DNA of 62,845 bases from Ruminococcus sp. Phil15 (GTDB lineage Bacteria; Bacillota; Clostridia; Oscillospirales; Ruminococcaceae), in NCBI GenBank assembly GCA_001940995.1, contig MSHC01000034.1, forward strand, positions 249,476 to 312,320, written 5' to 3'. Position numbers and translations under genes: made by a program. Of this stretch, positions 43,557-52,588 are shown one piece after another (position 1 is the stretch's first letter; each line of letters starts with the position of its first letter). The notes below the pieces were generated by a model. The model was not told where the DNA came from and ran no database searches. It was given only the letters and a program-made list of their open reading frames with translations.

Positions 43557-44282
43557 TTAAATGTCAAGCTGCGGCTTTTTGCGTTTTATGAATTCCCTTA
43601 GCATATCGTAGTCCGAGTTTATAATAAGCTTACTGGGAAAGCTTATGCTCTCAGCCATTTCGATAGCGTTAGGGGCAATGCCCACAAGCTCGTGAAAATG
43701 TGCGTCAGAGTCGATCGATATATAAACCTCATACTTCTTACAAAGCTTCATAAGCTCTAAAGCATTTTGCCTAGAGCCTCTTTTGTAGAGTATGGAGCTT
43801 TCGTTTATCTCAACAATCTTCTCATACTCCTTAAACGCCTTGACGCACTTTTCCATATCGTATTCAAACATAGCTGTCGTAGGATGACCTATAACGTCGA
43901 TTATTGGGCTTTTAGCAATGTTCAGATACCCTCTTGTGTGTTCTTCGACAGTTGACGGCTTGCAGGTATATTTGTGATACGAACCAACTACCCATTCAAG
44001 ATATCCTAGTGTTTCCCCGTCTAAGTCGATGTTTCCGTCATAATCAATTATATTAGCTTCTGCACCTTTAAGAACAGTTACGTTCTCTATTTTTCTCGGA
44101 AGAATTTTTAGGTTGTGAAAGTGCCAGCAGTGCGGTGCGTCGGGCATAGTCATTGCGTGGTCGGTCATTGCGATAAGTTTTATTCCGTGTTCATTTGCAA
44201 ACCTGCAATTTTCGGTAATTGTGGAATATGCATGGGTTGAGGCGACCGTATGCGTATGCAGGTCAGCTATAAGCTTAATCAT
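43557..44282 (-). CDS. PHP-domain phosphatase, YcdX-like
   Basis: The 241-residue product has the PHP metal motifs DLHTHTVAS, MTDHAM, HFHN, an internal Glu (LKGAEANI), IGHP and DSDAHFH, all kept, so a trinuclear metal site is expected. YcdX-type proteins are phosphoesterases of unclear natural substrate. GGAG lies nine bases before the ATG. It sits between hprK and murB; an 81-base gap before murB is the widest in the run. Confidence 0.88.
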   Translation of the reverse strand: MIKLIADLHTHTVASTHAYSTITENCRFANEHGIKLIAMTDHAMTMPDAPHCWHFHNLKILPRKIENVTVLKGAEANIIDYDGNIDLDGETLGYLEWVVGSYHKYTCKPSTVEEHTRGYLNIAKSPIIDVIGHPTTAMFEYDMEKCVKAFKEYEKIVEINESSILYKRGSRQNALELMKLCKKYEVYISIDSDAHFHELVGIAPNAIEMAESISFPSKLIINSDYDMLREFIKRKKPQLDI

Positions 44283-44312
44283 TGTAGTGTACTCCGTTCG
44301 GTTGAATTGTTA

Positions 44313-45272
44313 TCAGAATGTATCCCAGTTGTTCACCTTTTCGTCGGCGTCCATAGTAAGTCCAAGGTTGTTTAGAAGCTCCTGGGCCGCATTGTATCCC
44401 ATCTTCTTCTGACGGTTGTTCATAGCGGCGACCTCGATGATTACGGCTAAGTTTCTGCCGGGCTTTATAGGAATTGTAAGGCTGGGCACTTTTATTCCGA
44501 GAATGTTTGTATATTCGTTGTCAACGCCCATTCTGTCGTACACCTTAGTGCTGTCCCAAGGCTCTAAGTTTATTATAAGGTCAATCTTTTCGGAAATCTT
44601 AACGGCACCCATACCGAAAAGCCTTCTTGTGTTGATAATACCGATGCCACGAAGCTCGAGAAAGTGCCTTATGTTATCGGGCGACTGACCCACAAGACTG
44701 ATGTTAGACACCTTTCTTATTTCAACAGCGTCGTCAGCTACAAGTCTGTGTCCTCTCTTTACAAGCTCTATGGCTGTTTCACTCTTACCTACGCCGCTTT
44801 CGCCAACGATAAGTATACCTTCGCCGTATACTTCGATGAGAACGCCGTGACGTGTAATCCTGGGCGCAAGACGGAGATTCAGGAAAGCAATAAGACTCGC
44901 AATAAAGCTTGATGTGCTGTCATTTGTTCTTATGAGCGGAATTTCATATTTTTCTGCAAGCGTAAGCATTTCCGGGAAAAGCTCATGGTTTCTTGCTACC
45001 GCAAAGAAAGGAATTTTCTTGGAAAACAGGGTCTCAATCTTCTGCTTTCTTTCTTCTTCGCTTATGGACGCTAAGTAAGCAAACTCCATATTGCCGCATA
45101 TCTGAGGTCTGTCCTCGCTGAAATACTCGTAAAAGCCCATAAGCTGGAGTCCGGGACGGTTACAGTCGTTGCAGTAAATCTTGATGTTTTCAAGCTTATC
45201 TGGTGTGTAGATTACATCAAGCTTTAGTTCAGATACGATTTCGCTTAATGAAACGTTGTAGATTTCGGACAT
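44313..45272 (-). CDS. hprK: HPr kinase/phosphorylase
   Basis: HprK phosphorylates HPr on Ser46 when sugar is plentiful, starting CcpA-dependent carbon repression. The 319-residue protein has the N-terminal sensor-like domain, His142 in ITRHGVLIEVYG, P-loop GESGVGKS (157-164), VADDAVEI and the family signature RGIGIINTRRLFG. GGAGG lies upstream. It is located among wall and division genes. Confidence 0.96.
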   Translation of the reverse strand: MSEIYNVSLSEIVSELKLDVIYTPDKLENIKIYCNDCNRPGLQLMGFYEYFSEDRPQICGNMEFAYLASISEEERKQKIETLFSKKIPFFAVARNHELFPEMLTLAEKYEIPLIRTNDSTSSFIASLIAFLNLRLAPRITRHGVLIEVYGEGILIVGESGVGKSETAIELVKRGHRLVADDAVEIRKVSNISLVGQSPDNIRHFLELRGIGIINTRRLFGMGAVKISEKIDLIINLEPWDSTKVYDRMGVDNEYTNILGIKVPSLTIPIKPGRNLAVIIEVAAMNNRQKKMGYNAAQELLNNLGLTMDADEKVNNWDTF

Positions 45273-45295
45273 ATGAAATTCCTCCGTTTTTAAAA

Positions 45296-46567
45296 TTATA
45301 GTTTTATAAGATTACGTTCAAGCATTTTCTGTGCGGCGACCATAATACCGATTTTACCTGTCGGATAAGTGATACCGCCCTGCAACCATGCTGCAAACGG
45401 TTCTCTTATAGGTGCGTCTGCCGAAAGCTCGATTGAAGCACCCATTGTGAATGCTCCTGCCGCCATAATGACCTTACTGTCATAGCCCGGCATATCCCAC
45501 GCTTCGGGTGTTACATAGCTGTCAACAGGCGAGCCTTGCTGGATACCTTGGCAGAATGCTACTAGGTTTTCTTCATTTCTGAGTAGTATAGACGCTATTA
45601 TATCGGTTCTTGGTTCATTTGATTTTGGCAGAGTTTCAAAGCCGAGCTTTTCAAACAGACGGCAGGCGAACACAGATGTTTTAAGTGCGGCTTTAACTAC
45701 TTCAGGAGCCATAAAGAATCCTAAGAACATTTCTCTGCTCTGACCTAAAGTACAGCCTATCTCCTTGCCCATTCCCACGCAGGTAAGCCTATCTGCACAG
45801 AGATTTACAAGGTATGCTCTTCCTGCGATATATCCGCCTGTTGAGGCAATAGCGCCGCCTGGATTTTTGATAAGCGAGCCTATTATAAGGTCTGCGCCTG
45901 CGGAAGTTGGTTCTGTCCTTTCTACAAATTCGCCGTAGCAGTTATCTACCATAACTATAATGTCAGGGTTTGCGTCCTTTGCTGTCTTTGCAATTTCGCC
46001 TATCTTCTTGACCGTAAGCGACGGTCTGAGCGAATAACCTCTTGAACGCTGTATGTAGCAAACCTTAGCGTTTCTGGATTTTTCTGCAATCGTGTTAATG
46101 TCAGGCTCTCCGTTTGGGAGCAAGTCAGCCTGCTCATAGATTACACCGAAATCTTTAAGCGAGCCGTTGCCTTTTGAACCTCTTATGCCGATGATTTCTT
46201 CAAGAGTGTCATAGGGCTTTCCTGTTGCGGCAAGCAGTGTGTCCCCTGCCCTTAAAACGCCGAAAAGACCTGTTGAGAGGGCGTGCGTGCCGTTTACAAA
46301 GGTATGTCTGACAAGTGCGTCCTCACAGCCGAACGCCTGTGCAAAAACTTTGTCGATAGTATCTCTGCCACAGTCGCCGTAGCCGTATCCTGTCGTACCT
46401 TTAAGGCAGGTTTCGCTTACCCTGTTGTCTATAAACGCTTTCAGCACCTTTCTTGAGTTGTATTCACAGTTTGACTCGATTATTTTAAACTGCTCCTTGC
46501 ATTCAAGCTCTGCGGCATCTGCGAGTGCTTCAAGTCTTTCGTCAAAATTAAAAAGCTTATCCGTCAT
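45296..46567 (-). CDS. PLP-dependent YnbB/aluminium-resistance family protein
   Basis: The 423-residue protein belongs to the methionine gamma-lyase-like family PF06838. It has GYGDCGRDTIDKVFAQAFG, FVNGTHALSTGLFG, DNCYGEFVE and the PLP-lysine region GSLIKNPGGAIASTGGYIAG. True activity is unknown; the family name comes from an old resistance phenotype. The translation start is odd: AGGAGGA lies 31 bases upstream, and a nine-pair hairpin occupies the gap (46574-46598). Confidence 0.9.
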   Translation of the reverse strand: MTDKLFNFDERLEALADAAELECKEQFKIIESNCEYNSRKVLKAFIDNRVSETCLKGTTGYGYGDCGRDTIDKVFAQAFGCEDALVRHTFVNGTHALSTGLFGVLRAGDTLLAATGKPYDTLEEIIGIRGSKGNGSLKDFGVIYEQADLLPNGEPDINTIAEKSRNAKVCYIQRSRGYSLRPSLTVKKIGEIAKTAKDANPDIIVMVDNCYGEFVERTEPTSAGADLIIGSLIKNPGGAIASTGGYIAGRAYLVNLCADRLTCVGMGKEIGCTLGQSREMFLGFFMAPEVVKAALKTSVFACRLFEKLGFETLPKSNEPRTDIIASILLRNEENLVAFCQGIQQGSPVDSYVTPEAWDMPGYDSKVIMAAGAFTMGASIELSADAPIREPFAAWLQGGITYPTGKIGIMVAAQKMLERNLIKL

Positions 46568-46573
46568 TTTGTT

Positions 46574-46605
46574 CTCATATTCAAAAACCGAATATGAGTC
46601 CTCCT
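46574..46605 (-). promoter_or_regulatory. Shine-Dalgarno with hairpin spacer before the YnbB-like gene
   Basis: On the minus strand AGGAGGA (46599-46605) is followed at once by ctcatattc, a seven-base loop and gaatatgag, then AACAAA and the ATG. The linear gap is too long for initiation. Folding the hairpin leaves about six bases, close to optimal. No alternative ribosome site is closer. Confidence 0.6.
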
Positions 46606-46612
46606 CTCAAAT

Positions 46613-47395
46613 TTATTCCTTGTCCTCAGATTTAAGGTCTAGGACATAATCTACGCCTATTTCCTTAAATCCGATTTCTTCATAGTAGCTCTTTCTGTGG
46701 TTTCTTGCAAACAGAAATGCAGAAATATTATCTAAGTTAAGTCTTTCTCCTATCCAGTAAAGCAGGCTTCTTGCGTGGTGCTTTCCCCTGTGTTCGGGAA
46801 GCGTTGCAACCTGTCCGACAAGTGCGCAGTTATCGACGATGTACTGAACGGTCGCAGTTGTGCAACCGCTTAGTATAAACGTCTGCGAGTATCCCCTGCG
46901 GACTCTGTGCGATGTGTCTGTAAGCCATGTATCATAGCTGTCATGAAGCGCAGGAAATCCCGTTTTCAGAATATCAAAAACATCGTCCAGCTTTGGAGTT
47001 TCGTTGACTTTAAAGTCAGGCAGATCGTTCTTGCTGACAAACTGAAACTCATGCCGTTCTCCTAGGTCATAGCTGTCGGAAACATACGAATAAAGCTGCT
47101 TTGAAAAACGTTTGTCAAGCTCTACCGTAACCGGCTTGTTTACCCTTATGAGAAATGCGAGGTCAGCGATTGCCTCGCTGTTAAGCTCACAATCCTCATA
47201 CAGCGCAACTACCATAGAAGCGTTAAAGAGCGATACAATGCCGAGATTTTTGTCGTTTGATATAATTGAGAAAAATTTGCAGAAGTCATATTTAATTCCG
47301 TAAGCATCGTAATGCGAAATAATTCTCCTTGAATAATGACAGTAAGCGAGTCCGGAAAAAAGCGATGCGTAATTATCTGAGATCTGTTTTATCAT
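46613..47395 (-). CDS. GNAT family N-acetyltransferase
   Basis: The 260-residue protein has a poorly conserved N-terminal half and a C-terminal GNAT domain with the acetyl-CoA motif QVATLPEHRGKHHARSLLYW (about 205-225) and YYEEIGFKEIG. The substrate is unknown. It overlaps the preceding M42 peptidase gene by four bases, so translation is coupled. Confidence 0.82.
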   Translation of the reverse strand: MIKQISDNYASLFSGLAYCHYSRRIISHYDAYGIKYDFCKFFSIISNDKNLGIVSLFNASMVVALYEDCELNSEAIADLAFLIRVNKPVTVELDKRFSKQLYSYVSDSYDLGERHEFQFVSKNDLPDFKVNETPKLDDVFDILKTGFPALHDSYDTWLTDTSHRVRRGYSQTFILSGCTTATVQYIVDNCALVGQVATLPEHRGKHHARSLLYWIGERLNLDNISAFLFARNHRKSYYEEIGFKEIGVDYVLDLKSEDKE

Positions 47396-48408
47396 AGTGA
47401 AAAAATCCTATCTGAAAGAAGTTTTGTAAGTCTGTAGGTGTTTTCAAAATCCGATTTTGATATTACACAGCTTGGCGAATGAAGGTATCTGCAAGGCACG
47501 GAAATCGCGATTGTCTTTACACCGCCGCAAGATGTGTGTATTACGCCTGCATCGTTTCCTCCGGCGACTTTGGTTTTTGTCTGACAAGGTATGCCGTTTT
47601 GTTCCGCTAGCGTAAATGCGAGGCTGTAAAGCTCTCTGTTATACATTGTCCTGTTATCCATAAACGAAACTACAGGACCTTTTGAAAGCTCGCAAACTCT
47701 GTCTGCGCCGCCCGACGACGGAATGTCCGCCGCAGTTGTAGACTCTAAGACAATCGCATAGTCAGGATTTACTGAATATGCGGCACAGGCTGCCCCTCTG
47801 AGTCCTACTTCTTCTTGGGTTACAAAAGTAAAGTATGTGTCATACTCTGTACCCTCGTCTATCATTCTGAGCATTACCGCACAGCCTGCTCTGTCGTCAA
47901 TTGCTTTGCACTTTACGTTGTCTTGGCCCATATCTGTAAATTCTGAAGTGAAGTACACAAAATCTCCGAGCGCAACGAGCGCCTGAGCCTCAGCCTTTGA
48001 GGACACGCCTATATCAATAACCATTTTGCTGTAGCTTGGCGCTTTTCCTTTTTCATCATCGGAGAGGTTGTGGACAGCCTTTCCGCCTACTACTCCGTAA
48101 ATTCCGTTTTTCAGTCTTACCTGTCTGCCGAAAACTACTCTTGGGTCAACACCGCCGACCTCGGAAAAGCAGAACGTACCGTCGTCGTTTATATATGTGA
48201 CAATGAGTCCGACCTCGTCCATATGAGCGGAAATCATAAGCTTTTTTGATGTGGGATTTTTACCCTTTACAAACGCTATCACGTTTCCGATAGCGTCTGT
48301 CCTGTACTCGCATTTGTCTTTAATTCGTGAGATGATGTAGTCACGAACCTTTGCTTCGTCTCCCGAAGCCCCGTTTATAAGGCATAATTTTTTTAGTTCC
48401 TCTAACAT
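47392..48408 (-). CDS. M42 family metallo-aminopeptidase (second of a tandem pair)
   Basis: The 338-residue protein is a di-zinc peptidase with the motifs ISAHMDEVGLIV, DDRAGCAVML, TQEEVGLRGA and VLESTTAADIP, and a C-terminal HTSCGGVKTIAISVPCRYLHSP. M42 enzymes (FrvX/TET-like) form large shells and trim oligopeptides in the cytoplasm. It directly abuts its paralogue upstream without a gap. Identity between the two is moderate, so the duplication is old. Confidence 0.92.
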   Translation of the reverse strand: MLEELKKLCLINGASGDEAKVRDYIISRIKDKCEYRTDAIGNVIAFVKGKNPTSKKLMISAHMDEVGLIVTYINDDGTFCFSEVGGVDPRVVFGRQVRLKNGIYGVVGGKAVHNLSDDEKGKAPSYSKMVIDIGVSSKAEAQALVALGDFVYFTSEFTDMGQDNVKCKAIDDRAGCAVMLRMIDEGTEYDTYFTFVTQEEVGLRGAACAAYSVNPDYAIVLESTTAADIPSSGGADRVCELSKGPVVSFMDNRTMYNRELYSLAFTLAEQNGIPCQTKTKVAGGNDAGVIHTSCGGVKTIAISVPCRYLHSPSCVISKSDFENTYRLTKLLSDRIFSL

Positions 48409-49437
48409 TTATTTCAAAGCCTCACAATCTTCGCAAGTGAGAAATTCTGCAATTAGCTTAGCAGTATTCTCTATATCGTTAAGATCTACGATCTCAACAG
48501 GAGTGTGCATATGTTTTTGCGGAATAGAAAGGGTAACGACAATTTTTCCCCCTGCGGAAATTCCGAGCGAGTCTGCATTCGTACCTGTCCTGCCGCTCAT
48601 AACCTCAATCTGGTACGGAATTCCGGCATTTTCAGCACAGCATATAAGCTTATCGGAAAGCGGTCTTGTAAGAGTCGGAGCAACGCCGATCATAGGACCT
48701 TTTGATAGCTCTCCGCAGTCCATTGGCGACTCTCCGTTTGTTTTTGCGAAGGAAACGTCAACGACGATTGCTTCGTCAAATTCCGTAAATTCTCCGCTTG
48801 CTTTAGCGCCGCGCAGTCCAAGCTCTTCCTGCACTGAAAAGCAAACTGTTATGTTCCTGTTTGTTTCTTTGCCAGAAAGCATATCCAGTGCGCATAGTAT
48901 CGCCGTACAGCCCGAACGGTTGTCGAGTGCCTTTCCCGTTACGCTGTAATTCACAAGCATACGGGGCGTTGTTCTAATATAAGCAAAGGAGCCAAGCGGA
49001 ATAAGCTTTTTTGCCTCATCGCCTGTAAGCCCTGTATCGACGTACAAATCCTCAATTTTAGGGGATATTGTCCTGTCATCATCAAGGTGCGGAGGTACAG
49101 ATGCTATAATACCGCACACCTGCTCGTTTCCGCAGATTACAACATCTTGCGCAATAAGCACACGCCTGTCAATTCCGCCGCAGGGCGAGAGCTTGACAAA
49201 GCCGTCGTCTGTGACATAGTTTACGACAAACCCGATCTCGTCAATGTGTGCGTCTAAAAGCAGGGTTTTCTTATTCTCAGAATGAGTGCCTACCTTGCAA
49301 TAGATATTGCCTAATGCATCTTTTTCAATTTCACCGTATCTTGAAAGATATTTGTATGCGACTTCAGATGCTGAGTTTTCATAGCCTGACACTCCGACGG
49401 CGCTTGAAAGCTCAGACAGAATTTCAAAAGTATTCAT
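48409..49437 (-). CDS. M42 family metallo-aminopeptidase (first of a tandem pair)
   Basis: The 342-residue paralogue of the next gene has LDAHIDEIGFVV, DNRSGCTAIL, VQEELGLRGAKA, VDVSFAKTNG and a C-terminal SIPQKHMHTPVEI. Metal ligands are all visible. It lies 18 bases after murD. The two M42 subunits may form mixed shells, which is inference. Confidence 0.92.
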   Translation of the reverse strand: MNTFEILSELSSAVGVSGYENSASEVAYKYLSRYGEIEKDALGNIYCKVGTHSENKKTLLLDAHIDEIGFVVNYVTDDGFVKLSPCGGIDRRVLIAQDVVICGNEQVCGIIASVPPHLDDDRTISPKIEDLYVDTGLTGDEAKKLIPLGSFAYIRTTPRMLVNYSVTGKALDNRSGCTAILCALDMLSGKETNRNITVCFSVQEELGLRGAKASGEFTEFDEAIVVDVSFAKTNGESPMDCGELSKGPMIGVAPTLTRPLSDKLICCAENAGIPYQIEVMSGRTGTNADSLGISAGGKIVVTLSIPQKHMHTPVEIVDLNDIENTAKLIAEFLTCEDCEALK

Positions 49438-49455
49438 TAAAAACTTCCCTTAGAG

Positions 49456-50850
49456 TTATTTTAGTTCGTTTACAAGAGCCTTGAAGTGGTTTCCTCTCTC
49501 CTCAAACATTCTGTACATATCAAAGCTAGCGCAGGCAGGCGAAAGCGAAACGATGTCCCCTACAACTGCATTTTCTCTTGCCGCTAGCACAGCCTCCTGC
49601 ATATTATTGACCCTAATGATTTTAAGTCCGCTGTCTGCAAAGAGCTTTGACGCTACAACTGCGTCATTTATTTTCTGCGCTGTTTCGCCCATGAGAATAA
49701 GCACCTTTACCTTCTGACAGATTGCGTCAGCCATAGGCTCAAAGGAAATACCCTTGTCAGAGCCGCCCTGAATAACGATCTGTTTCTGGTCAAAGGAAGC
49801 AAGGCAGGCAAGAACTCTTGTCGGGCTTGACGCAATGGAGTTGTTGTAGTACTTAACTCCGTCAAGCTCTCTTACAAATTCGATTCTATGCTCAACGCCG
49901 CCGAAGGTCTTGGCAATTTTATTAACTGTTTCGGGGGAAACCTCTCCGAATGTCATTGCAATCGCCATAAGGAAATTCTCGACATTGTGCATGCCGGGTA
50001 TTCTTATATCGTTCATATTGACATACTCCGTCACCTTGCCGTAATCGCTGTAACAAAGCATACCGTCTTCACGCAGGAATGCGCCGTTATCAAGCCTCTG
50101 TCGTCTGCTGAAATAGCTGAGTTTACCTCTAACTAAGCTTGCAAGATTTCTTGCGGTTTCGTTGTCATAACTTAAAACCGCTCTTGAGAAGGCATTTTGG
50201 TGCATGAGAATATTGCACTTAGCGCCTATGTATTCGTCCATTGTTCCGTGAACGTTAAGGTGGTTAGGAGTAATATTCGTGATTCCTGCAACATCGGGTG
50301 ACTCTCTCATTGAAAGCAGCTGGAAGCTAGAAAGCTCAACTACCGCAATGTCTGTAGGCTTGATATCCTCGATAATCGGAAGAAGCGCCTTTCCTATATT
50401 TCCACCGAGGTGCACAGTCTTCCCTTCGGCTTTGAAAAACTCGGAAACGAGGGTTGTAGTTGTTGTTTTACCGTCAGAGCCTGTAATAGCGTATGTTTTA
50501 CATGGGCAGAGGTCAAAGAAGCACTCCATCTCAGAGGTAACGACAATTCCCTTTTCTTTTGCCTTTGCAATTACAGGATGATTGTAGTACATTCCGGGTG
50601 TTCTGAAAACAATATCGGCATCCAAAAGCGCATCGAGGTAGTTATCGCCTAAAACGAATTTTGCGCCAAGAGCATAAAGCTCATCATAAACCTTGCCGTC
50701 GAATTTTTCTTTTGTCGCTTTGTCGCATACCGTAACGTCAAGCCCCTTTGACAAAAACAGCTTGATAAGGTCAAAATGACTGACACCTGCTCCTATCACG
50801 GCGATTTTTTTATCCTTTATATTTTCAAAAAAGAGCTTTGCTTTTTCCAT
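49456..50850 (-). CDS. murD: UDP-N-acetylmuramoylalanine-D-glutamate ligase
   Basis: MurD adds D-Glu to UDP-MurNAc-Ala. The 464-residue ligase shows the N-terminal UDP-binding Rossmann fold (IAVIGAGVSHFDLI), the ATP loop GSDGKTTTT (124-132), NITPNHLNVHGTMDEY, GVEHRIEFV and the C-terminal SPACASFDMYRMFEERG. AAGGGGA is upstream of the ATG. It is the first gene of the 13-gene run. Confidence 0.96.
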   Translation of the reverse strand: MEKAKLFFENIKDKKIAVIGAGVSHFDLIKLFLSKGLDVTVCDKATKEKFDGKVYDELYALGAKFVLGDNYLDALLDADIVFRTPGMYYNHPVIAKAKEKGIVVTSEMECFFDLCPCKTYAITGSDGKTTTTTLVSEFFKAEGKTVHLGGNIGKALLPIIEDIKPTDIAVVELSSFQLLSMRESPDVAGITNITPNHLNVHGTMDEYIGAKCNILMHQNAFSRAVLSYDNETARNLASLVRGKLSYFSRRQRLDNGAFLREDGMLCYSDYGKVTEYVNMNDIRIPGMHNVENFLMAIAMTFGEVSPETVNKIAKTFGGVEHRIEFVRELDGVKYYNNSIASSPTRVLACLASFDQKQIVIQGGSDKGISFEPMADAICQKVKVLILMGETAQKINDAVVASKLFADSGLKIIRVNNMQEAVLAARENAVVGDIVSLSPACASFDMYRMFEERGNHFKALVNELK

Positions 50851-50890
50851 ACAAATATCCCCTTACAATCTATAATTTACATACTACTTT

Positions 50891-50919
50891 ATTATATAAC
50901 ATTTTTGGAAAAATAGCAA
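50891..50919 (-). promoter_or_regulatory. Promoter of the murD-sbcC run
   Basis: On the minus strand TTGCTA (50914-50919) and TATAAT (50891-50896) are 17 bases apart, 40 bases before the murD start. Confidence 0.75.
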
Positions 50920-51015
50920 TATAATTTTGCAATCAACTGCGCTAACGATAATGCATAAATAAGCAAACAACAATGAGCTATTTTTGTAAAAAAAACTAAA
51001 AAGCGTTTTACCCTC

Positions 51016-51044
51016 TTGTAAAATAATGCAAAATAAGATATAAT
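51016..51044 (+). promoter_or_regulatory. Promoter of prs
   Basis: TTGTAA (51016-51021) and TATAAT (51039-51044) have a 17-base spacer. Confidence 0.7.
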
Positions 51045-51115
51045 CTTAGTATAAGTGTGCGGTTTTGCACTAAGTATAAAATGTTCAAATACATTTTCGG
51101 AAGGGATAGGAAATA

Positions 51116-52261
51116 ATGGACAAGAACGAAATTCTATTCAATCACCAGACAAACGTTGCACCTCTCGGAATTATCGCTATGAACGGTACTCAGGAGCTTT
51201 CAAGCGAAATCAATGACTACCTTGTTGAATGGTACAATCAGGGCGGAATCGACGCTGATTCTTTCCTCATTGAAACCGACTGCCCACGTTTTTCCTCCGG
51301 TGACGGTAAAGCTCTTATCAAGTCAACAGTTCGTGGAGACGACCTCTTTATCATCTGCGATGTTGGCAATTACAATGTAAAGTACAATATGTTCGGCAGT
51401 CAGAACAGTATGTCCCCTGACGACCATTACCAGGATCTCAAGAGAATTATTCAGGCTGCCGGCGGTAAGGCTCACAGGATTAATCTTGTTATGCCTATTC
51501 TTTACGGCGGACGTCAGCACAGAAGAAATTACCGTGAATCTCTCGACTGTGCGGTAGCTCTCCAGGAGCTTCAGGCTATGGGAGTTTCAAATATCATTAC
51601 CTTTGACGCTCACGATCCAAGAGTACAGAATGCTATCCCTCTTATGGGCTTCGATAATGTAATTCCTACATATCAGGTGCTCAAGAAGATGTTTACAGAT
51701 ATTCCTAATATCAATGTTGACAAGGATCACTTTATGATTGTTTCACCTGACGAAGGCGCTATCAACAGAAATATGTACTACGCTTCAGTTCTGGGAATTG
51801 ACCTTGGTATGTTCTACAAGAGGAGAGATTATTCTATTGTTGTTAACGGCAGAAACCCAATCGTTGCTCACGAGTATCTTGGTAATTCAGTTGACGGCAA
51901 GGATATTTTCGTAGCTGACGACATTATCTCGTCCGGAGAATCTATGCTTGAGGTTGCCGCTGAGCTAAAAAAGCGTAATGCAAGAAAGATCTACGCTTAT
52001 GCTACCTATCCGCTCTTTACAAACGGACTTCAGGTGTTTGACGAGGCTTACAAGAACGGAATCATTAACGGTGTATTCGGTACAAATCTTACCTACCGTA
52101 CGCCTGATCTTCTTCAGAGAGAATGGTATCACGATGTTGACTGCGCTAAGTATATTGCTTATTTTATCGCATCGCTTAACCATGACCTTTCTATTTCAGC
52201 TATCATTGACCCGCACGAGAAGATCCAGACACTTCTCAGAAAAACAGGTAATTTAAAATAA
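51116..52261 (+). CDS. prs: Ribose-phosphate diphosphokinase (PRPP synthetase), long clostridial form
   Basis: Prs makes PRPP from ribose 5-phosphate and ATP for nucleotide, His and Trp synthesis. At 381 residues this form is longer than the usual 310-320. It has PILYGGRQHRRNYRESLDCAVALQ in place of the standard flexible-loop text, DAHDPRVQNAIP, and the PRPP loop VADDIISSGESMLEVAAELK (about 264-283). A GGAAGGGATAGG region precedes the ATG. Codon usage is that of a well-expressed gene. Confidence 0.92.
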   Translation: MDKNEILFNHQTNVAPLGIIAMNGTQELSSEINDYLVEWYNQGGIDADSFLIETDCPRFSSGDGKALIKSTVRGDDLFIICDVGNYNVKYNMFGSQNSMSPDDHYQDLKRIIQAAGGKAHRINLVMPILYGGRQHRRNYRESLDCAVALQELQAMGVSNIITFDAHDPRVQNAIPLMGFDNVIPTYQVLKKMFTDIPNINVDKDHFMIVSPDEGAINRNMYYASVLGIDLGMFYKRRDYSIVVNGRNPIVAHEYLGNSVDGKDIFVADDIISSGESMLEVAAELKKRNARKIYAYATYPLFTNGLQVFDEAYKNGIINGVFGTNLTYRTPDLLQREWYHDVDCAKYIAYFIASLNHDLSISAIIDPHEKIQTLLRKTGNLK

Positions 52262-52324
52262 TATTAAATATGGGGAAGCTGTTTTGTATGGCTTCCCTGA
52301 TTTGTAATAAGGAATGGTGATTTT

Positions 52325-52576
52325 ATGCTTCAATACAGATATGACACACAGCTTCTTATCGAAGGAGAAAGCCTTGACGAGGATATAATCAACGACTACA
52401 TTGTAGATAACTTTGACGGTGATTCCCTGCTCGTTGTCGGCGATGAGGAGCTTATAAAAATACACTACCACACAAATGAGCCTTGGAAGCTCTTAGAATA
52501 CTGCAGAACACTCGGCGAGATATTTGATATCGTAGTTGAGGACATGGACAGGCAGTCAAGGGGTCTGAAGGGATAG
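52325..52576 (+). CDS. Stand-alone FakA/DAK-type middle-domain protein
   Basis: The 83-residue protein resembles a piece found in FakA (the YloV-type fatty-acid kinase): YRYDTQLLIEGESLDEDII, then GDSLLVVGDEELIKIHYHTNEPWKLLEYC. In FakA this follows the ATP-binding DAK2 domain; here there is no kinase domain. It could be a partner or regulator, or a relic. The start has GGTGA upstream. It lies between prs and a Pcp-like gene, 12 bases from the latter. Confidence 0.65.
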   Translation: MLQYRYDTQLLIEGESLDEDIINDYIVDNFDGDSLLVVGDEELIKIHYHTNEPWKLLEYCRTLGEIFDIVVEDMDRQSRGLKG

Positions 52577-52588
52577 CAAGGAGTATAT

